Positions 5,784 through 8,764 of a DNA stretch of 8,764 nucleotides are shown here, piece after piece (the first letter of the stretch is position 1; each line of letters opens with the position of its first letter). The translations under genes were made by a program, and so were the position numbers. The stretch lies in contig CAZYCR010000027.1 of NCBI GenBank assembly GCA_964645815.1, positions 1 through 8,764 of the forward strand, read 5' to 3'. Below the pieces are notes generated by a model. The model had not been told where the DNA came from and ran no database searches. It worked only from the letters and a program-made list of their open reading frames with translations. The DNA comes from JAHISC01 sp964645815 (GTDB lineage Bacteria > Patescibacteriota > Patescibacteriia > UBA9934).

Positions 5784-6080
5784 TTACCTTAATTGCTGAT
5801 AATACTGCACTTGAGTTTCCAATTTGTCAATTTTTTCCGCCTGCTTATCCAGCGCAAAGATTGAAGTTAAAAGGATCGCCGAAAGGGAAAAAGTCACAAC
5901 TAAAAGTAAAGTTACCAGCTCGGCTGCACCCATTGGTAAAGCATTACAAGTTCGGCAAACCTGTGGCATAACCACTGGCTCCATAACTTTTTGCATGGCC
6001 GTTGGTTTCTTTTTAGGACTGCTTTTTTTCACTGCCTTCTTTGCAGCTGGTTTTTTTGTAATTTTTTTGGCGCTTGGCAT
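5784..6080 (-). CDS. Small Lys-rich membrane protein with CxxC and C-terminal coiled coil
   Basis: This 98-residue protein of unknown function has a basic, Ala/Pro/Lys-rich tail (residues 1-28) resembling histone-H1-like repeats. A CxxC pair follows (VCRTC, C42 and C45), then a transmembrane helix (about 54-77) and a short heptad-like coiled coil (about 78-95). By the positive-inside rule the Lys-rich tail and the CxxC should be cytoplasmic and the coiled coil outside. The start is firm: AGGAGG lies 5 nt before the ATG, the best Shine-Dalgarno in the window. It leads an operon with the cyclophilin lipoprotein. The basic tail might bind nucleic acid or acidic lipids at the membrane, but this is inference only. 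Confidence 0.78.
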   Translation of the reverse strand: MPSAKKITKKPAAKKAVKKSSPKKKPTAMQKVMEPVVMPQVCRTCNALPMGAAELVTLLLVVTFSLSAILLTSIFALDKQAEKIDKLETQVQYYQQLR

Positions 6081-6084
6081 ACAC

Positions 6085-6090
6085 TCCTCC
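6085..6090 (-). promoter_or_regulatory. Strong Shine-Dalgarno site AGGAGG
   Basis: TTTAGGAGGAGTGTATG on the minus strand puts AGGAGG 5 nt before the ATG at 6080 and fixes that start. It contrasts with the neighbouring genes, most of which lack any such site. Confidence 0.8.
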
Positions 6091-6115
6091 TAAATTATTA
6101 ATTGTATCCGCACCA

Positions 6116-6124
6116 ATTATATCA
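6116..6124 (-). promoter_or_regulatory. Extended -10 promoter of the CxxC/cyclophilin operon
   Basis: On the minus strand TGATATAAT contains a perfect TATAAT (6121-6116) with an extended TG. It starts a few bases after the stop codon of the upstream gene. The predicted start near 6109 leaves a leader of about 30 nt containing the AGGAGG site. No clear -35 is seen. Confidence 0.65.
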
Positions 6125-6127
6125 CAT

Positions 6128-6844
6128 TCAGAATCCTTGCTCTAAGTTTTCCCCCACTTTACAACCTTCAGCCAGCACCCATTGCGGCAGATAAACTAGA
6201 GCGACATTTGTTGACTGACCATTAATTTGAATTGTTTCCATTTTTTCCAACCTTCCTAAATCAATATCAGTACCTTCCTCAAATACCCCACCACAGCCGC
6301 CAGAAAATAATGATTCTGTGATAATTGTCTCGTGTGTTTGATCATTAAAATAAGCTAGAGCGACATTGAAGCTAATGGTCTTTTCTGGAGCGGTCTCTAA
6401 AATATCGGCCAAATCAGAAGAGAGATCAGGCAAAACAATCTCCTGCCTTTTTCCAAGTGTGAACCAACCAAGATGATCTGACTCCAAGCTAATAATTCCT
6501 TCCTTTTCTTGACTTTCGGTTTCTTGCCACATATCAAAAATTGGATTTAACTCGAAAATTACCCAGTCAGCAATATCCTCTCTGTCTCGTTCGTCAAAAT
6601 AAAGTTCAACCGTATGCTGCAATTCATTATCTGAAGCTACTTCATAAGCGGTCAAACTAAAATTATCAACAGAAAAAATTGGATACTCTCCAATGGTAAT
6701 ACCTAAGGTATCGTCTTTTTTACCTTCGATAACCAAATGACCATCGGCGCTTTTAATAAACTCGTTCTGATTATAATTGCGATAAAAAATAAAAACCGCA
6801 ACGAGTAAGATTAAAATTATCGATAAAAAAACAACTTTTCTCAT
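6128..6844 (-). CDS. Hypothetical membrane-anchored extracytoplasmic protein
   Basis: This 238-residue protein has an N-terminal hydrophobic anchor (KVVFLSIILILLVAVFIFY) and a mixed, acidic, probably beta-rich outer domain with no family I recognise. Two cysteines (about 184 in SGGCGG and 228 in EGCKV) could form a disulfide. An in-frame stop lies three codons upstream of the ATG at 6844, so this is the most upstream ATG. No Shine-Dalgarno sequence and no close -10 box are seen. Instead the ATG follows directly after the closing stem and T-rich tail of the structured RNA at 6851-7086, so its expression may depend on that RNA's promoter. The gene is followed immediately by the promoter of the next operon. 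Confidence 0.75.
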   Translation of the reverse strand: MRKVVFLSIILILLVAVFIFYRNYNQNEFIKSADGHLVIEGKKDDTLGITIGEYPIFSVDNFSLTAYEVASDNELQHTVELYFDERDREDIADWVIFELNPIFDMWQETESQEKEGIISLESDHLGWFTLGKRQEIVLPDLSSDLADILETAPEKTISFNVALAYFNDQTHETIITESLFSGGCGGVFEEGTDIDLGRLEKMETIQINGQSTNVALVYLPQWVLAEGCKVGENLEQGF

Positions 6845-6850
6845 ATTGAT

Positions 6851-7086
6851 TCAAAAGGAAAACGAGAAGTGTACCTTTCAACGAACCGCCGCCTCGAGGA
6901 AACTACGAACAGGCGCGAAACCAGCTGAAAAGGTGGACCCGAAGGCCAACTCACAGTGCCGATTCCCACTCACCGAGCACTGGATACACTTCTCGCGAGA
7001 GATTAAGACGTCGCTCAAGCCGTTCCACGCGCGATTTCCTGAACATCCCTTCGTGGCCAAGGGAACAACCGAGCGACGTCTGACGC
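6851..7086 (-). ncRNA. Candidate structured RNA between metK and the hypothetical gene, about 235 nt
   Basis: A consensus promoter (7120-7092) predicts a minus-strand transcript beginning near 7085. The 5' domain is a perfect 11-bp stem AGACGTCGCTC/GAGCGACGTCT (7081-7071 with 7016-7006). It is extended by GTTGTTCC/GGAACGGC (7069-7062 with 7026-7019, two G-U pairs). The 3' domain is closed by a perfect 11-bp stem CGAGAAGTGTA/TACACTTCTCG (6995-6985 with 6873-6863). It encloses CAGTGC/GCACTG (6982-6977 with 6959-6954), a GGCC-UUCG-GGTC hairpin and CGCCT/AGGCG. The closing stem is followed by TTTTCCTTTTG, a weak terminator-like tail, 6 nt before an ATG. No ORF is convincing. It could be a stand-alone ncRNA or a cis-acting leader of the 6128-6844 gene. 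SRP, 6S and SAM-riboswitch hallmarks were not found. Confidence 0.68.
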
Positions 7087-7091
7087 ATTAA

Positions 7092-7120
7092 ACTATAGGC
7101 TGCCAAACAGAGCTTGTCAA
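7092..7120 (-). promoter_or_regulatory. Consensus promoter TTGACA-N17-TATAGT of the 235-nt RNA
   Basis: On the minus strand, TTGACA (7120-7115), a 17-bp spacer and TATAGT (7097-7092) form a near-perfect promoter. The -35 box contains the TGA stop codon of metK, so the genes are packed without any spacer. Confidence 0.85.
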
Positions 7121-8154
7121 TTCTCCAGTTCTTCCCATGGCAGGCCTTCGCGACCAAAATGACCAAAAGTACTGACAGTTTGATAAATTGGCTGAATCAA
7201 ATTCAGCCGTTCTACAACCGCCTCCGGACGAAAATCATATTTTTCTTTTACCAGCGCAGAAATATCTTTGCCATCGCCTGTTTTTGCTTCCAAAAAGACA
7301 CTGTCAGCCTGACCAATGGTGTAGCCAACTGAAATCAAAATATTCTTTGCCACTCCTTGTGCTACTAAATTCTTGGCTGCAAACCGTGCCATATACGAAC
7401 CAGCGCGCGCAGGATGCAACGGATCTCGACCGGATAACTTGCTACCACCGTTAGGTAATAATCCGCCGTAAGTATCGGCCAAAGTTTTTCTGCCAGAAGC
7501 ACCGGCACCCGCGGCAAAACCACCGGTACAAAATTCACCGGCAGTGTTCACATACATCTTCAAACCGTCAACATCACCCAAAACAGGCACAATAACATTT
7601 TCTGCAATCAAATTCTTAATCTGACCAGGCTCCATACCACAAGCATGTTGCACTAAAATCGTCACTGCCACCGGTCTATCGCCATCCATGGTCAACTGAA
7701 TTTTTCCATCAGGACACATCCACGCAAAAGAGCTTTCATGAAGACGGAGATCGTTGAGTCGACGCGCCAAAGCGTGTGCATAAACAATTGCCCGCGGCAT
7801 CATCTCTCTTGTTTCGATTGTGGCATAGCCATGAATCACTGCCGTACCTTGTGCACCACCGCGAACTATTGATTTCGCTTTGTCTTCGCTAGGACGTTCA
7901 AGGTTTACAAACGGTTCAATATTATCTTCGTAACCAACGTCTTTATAAACCTTTCGAGCAACTTCTGAGGAATCAAAATCAGCTCTTGAATCAACCGTTC
8001 CGCCAATCATGAGCATACCGTTTGAACCAAGGGCTTGGACATCAACCCTACTTTTTGGATCGCGTCGCAAATACTCATCCAAAATGGCGTCTACGATTTG
8101 ATCGCAAACTTTATCCGGGTGACCTGACAATGGAACTTCAACGGTTTTAAGCAT
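7117..8154 (-). CDS. metK: Divergent S-adenosylmethionine synthetase (methionine adenosyltransferase)
   Basis: MetK makes S-adenosylmethionine from methionine and ATP in the cytoplasm. At 345 residues this protein is shorter than the usual 380-400. Family features remain: GHPDKVCDQIVDAILD with His12 (H14 in E. coli), GYAT-x-ET, PDGK with Lys151, SGRKTLADTYGG with Arg222/Lys223, and the C-terminal GHFGREGLPWE. By eye alignment with E. coli MetK, several active-site positions differ. The GDQG loop is GAQG, so its Asp (D118) is lost. D238 aligns with Gly216, K265 with Arg243, K269 with His247 and D271 with Ala249. It is therefore a divergent MetK; activity is likely but unproven. A TATAGT box ends 9 nt before the ATG, leaving no room for a SAM riboswitch. 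QueA in this window also consumes SAM. Confidence 0.9.
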   Translation of the reverse strand: MLKTVEVPLSGHPDKVCDQIVDAILDEYLRRDPKSRVDVQALGSNGMLMIGGTVDSRADFDSSEVARKVYKDVGYEDNIEPFVNLERPSEDKAKSIVRGGAQGTAVIHGYATIETREMMPRAIVYAHALARRLNDLRLHESSFAWMCPDGKIQLTMDGDRPVAVTILVQHACGMEPGQIKNLIAENVIVPVLGDVDGLKMYVNTAGEFCTGGFAAGAGASGRKTLADTYGGLLPNGGSKLSGRDPLHPARAGSYMARFAAKNLVAQGVAKNILISVGYTIGQADSVFLEAKTGDGKDISALVKEKYDFRPEAVVERLNLIQPIYQTVSTFGHFGREGLPWEELEN

Positions 8155-8163
8155 AATCTTTGG

Positions 8164-8169
8164 ACTATA
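8164..8169 (-). promoter_or_regulatory. -10 box of metK, close to the start codon
   Basis: TATAGT at 8169-8164 on the minus strand ends 9 nt before the metK ATG (8154). No good -35 at standard spacing was found and there is no Shine-Dalgarno sequence. The likely start point lies a few bases before the ATG, so the mRNA may be leaderless. Confidence 0.5.
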
Positions 8170-8228
8170 ATTAGCACTTTATTCCAAAAAAATCAAGAAA
8201 TGATAAAGCTAAAAGTTATTTTTCTCAG

Positions 8229-8237
8229 TTATCCACA
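8229..8237 (+). other. Single consensus DnaA box TTATCCACA
   Basis: TTATCCACA matches the canonical DnaA box exactly, in the AT-rich gap between divergent metK and lexA. Only one perfect copy was noticed, so it is not evidence of an origin; it could be a regulatory DnaA site or chance. Confidence 0.3.
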
Positions 8238-8249
8238 TCCGATTCTTGC

Positions 8250-8290
8250 GTTCGCTTTCTGTTCGGTTATAATTAGAACATAAAGCGAAC
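8250..8290 (+). promoter_or_regulatory. lexA promoter with a long dyad operator over the -10 box
   Basis: GTTCGCTTTCTGTTC (8250-8264) and GAACATAAAGCGAAC (8276-8290) form a 15-bp inverted repeat with one mismatch, centred on base 8270. The -10 box TATAAT (8268-8273) lies in the 11-nt spacer, and TTGCGT (8246-8251) is a partial -35. The TGTTC-N11-GAACA core is a reasonable LexA autoregulatory operator. The exact site used in this lineage is inferred. Confidence 0.65.
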
Positions 8291-8294
8291 ACAT

Positions 8295-8764
8295 ATGACG
8301 CCATTACCTCCTCTAACAAAAAAACAAAAAGAAGTGCTGGATTTCATTGAACGTTTTATTCAAGAAAAAGGCTACACACCTTCTTATCGAGAAATCGCCG
8401 AAGGTCTTGGTCTTTCTTCCCCAGCTACGGTCCATCAACACATTCAGACTCTGTGCGAAAAAGGAGTAATTAACACTGGAGATGATGGAGCGGCCCGTTC
8501 AATTGAATTGGTTGAAACAGAAGAACTATCCCCCATGAGTATCATGTTACCACTGGCCGGATTAATTACAGCTGGTGAGCCGATCGAAGCAATCGAAGAA
8601 AATGAAGCAATCGCTATTCCAACTGATTTCGTGGTCGATGTAGAAAATTCCTATGTGTTAAAAGTAAAAGGCCGATCAATGATCGAAGATGGAATATTTG
8701 ATGGAGATTATGTGGTGATCGAGCGCAATCCATCACCGCGGAATGGAGATATCGTTGTTGCCCT
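8295..8764 (+). CDS. lexA: LexA repressor, partial (C-terminus beyond window)
   Basis: The visible 156 codons encode a LexA-type SOS repressor. Residues about 1-70 form the winged helix-turn-helix DNA-binding domain (LTKKQKEVLDFI, then GYTPSYREIAEGLGL and SSPATVHQHIQTL). The self-cleavage region reads LPLAGLITAGEP, with the Ala93-Gly94 scissile bond conserved. The catalytic Ser128 is in VKGRSMIEDGIFDGD (GDSM in E. coli; here GRSM). The catalytic Lys is expected just past the end of the window. LexA represses DNA-damage genes until RecA filaments trigger its autocleavage. The ATG at 8295 has no Shine-Dalgarno sequence and a leader of about 15 nt. The dyad over its promoter suggests autorepression. 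It is the only plus-strand gene seen. Confidence 0.95.
   Translation, partial: MTPLPPLTKKQKEVLDFIERFIQEKGYTPSYREIAEGLGLSSPATVHQHIQTLCEKGVINTGDDGAARSIELVETEELSPMSIMLPLAGLITAGEPIEAIEENEAIAIPTDFVVDVENSYVLKVKGRSMIEDGIFDGDYVVIERNPSPRNGDIVVA

Noticed and set aside
8229..8237. Replication origin
   Set aside because: Only one perfect DnaA box was noticed, and there is no dnaA, dnaN or box cluster.
8155..8294. SAM riboswitch ahead of metK
   Set aside because: The -10 box lies 9 nt from the ATG, leaving no leader to hold an aptamer.

Overview
The window looks like a piece of a compact, moderately AT-rich bacterial genome. The gene content suggests a Candidatus Patescibacteria (CPR) member, possibly Parcubacteria-like: short membrane-anchored proteins, a Cys-rich secreted mini-protein, a C39-like peptidase, a TM0106-type RecB-like nuclease, a short divergent MetK, tightly overlapping genes, and -10 boxes lying almost on start codons. 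This placement is inference from gene style; no rRNA or other marker gene is present.

Layout, mostly on the minus strand. At 1-225 is the N-terminal part of an unknown single-pass membrane protein with its own extended -10 promoter. At 247-1239 is queA, which makes epoxyqueuosine in tRNA. Positions 1240-2696 contain no credible protein gene. They hold two dense structured-RNA regions read on the minus strand: a roughly 290-nt leader or ncRNA ahead of queA, and a roughly 460-nt hairpin-rich RNA with a consensus promoter and a strong intrinsic terminator. An AT-rich spacer and a hairpin-rich repeat region follow (about 2170-2700). At 2697-5172 is a three-gene overlapping operon: nuclease, Cys-rich membrane-anchored protein, C39-like peptidase. 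At 5277-6080 is a two-gene operon: a Lys-rich CxxC membrane protein and a secreted cyclophilin, ended by an intrinsic terminator. At 6128-6844 is an unknown anchored extracytoplasmic protein. It is preceded by another structured RNA (about 6851-7086) whose promoter -35 box overlaps the metK stop codon. metK (7117-8154) and lexA (from 8295, cut by the window end) are divergently transcribed.

The most unusual signal is a set of three GC-richer, strongly folded, non-coding segments. Each starts at a TTGACA, 17-bp spacer, TATAGT/TGTAAT promoter, and all are on the minus strand. Several protein genes instead use -10 boxes 8-9 nt from ATG, suggesting leaderless mRNAs. I could not match the three RNAs to tmRNA, RNase P RNA, SRP RNA, 6S RNA, self-splicing introns or common riboswitches by their hallmark sequences. 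They are the best candidates here for something undescribed. The metK product also lacks several residues regarded as catalytic in the family, and lexA has a long dyad centred on its -10 box.
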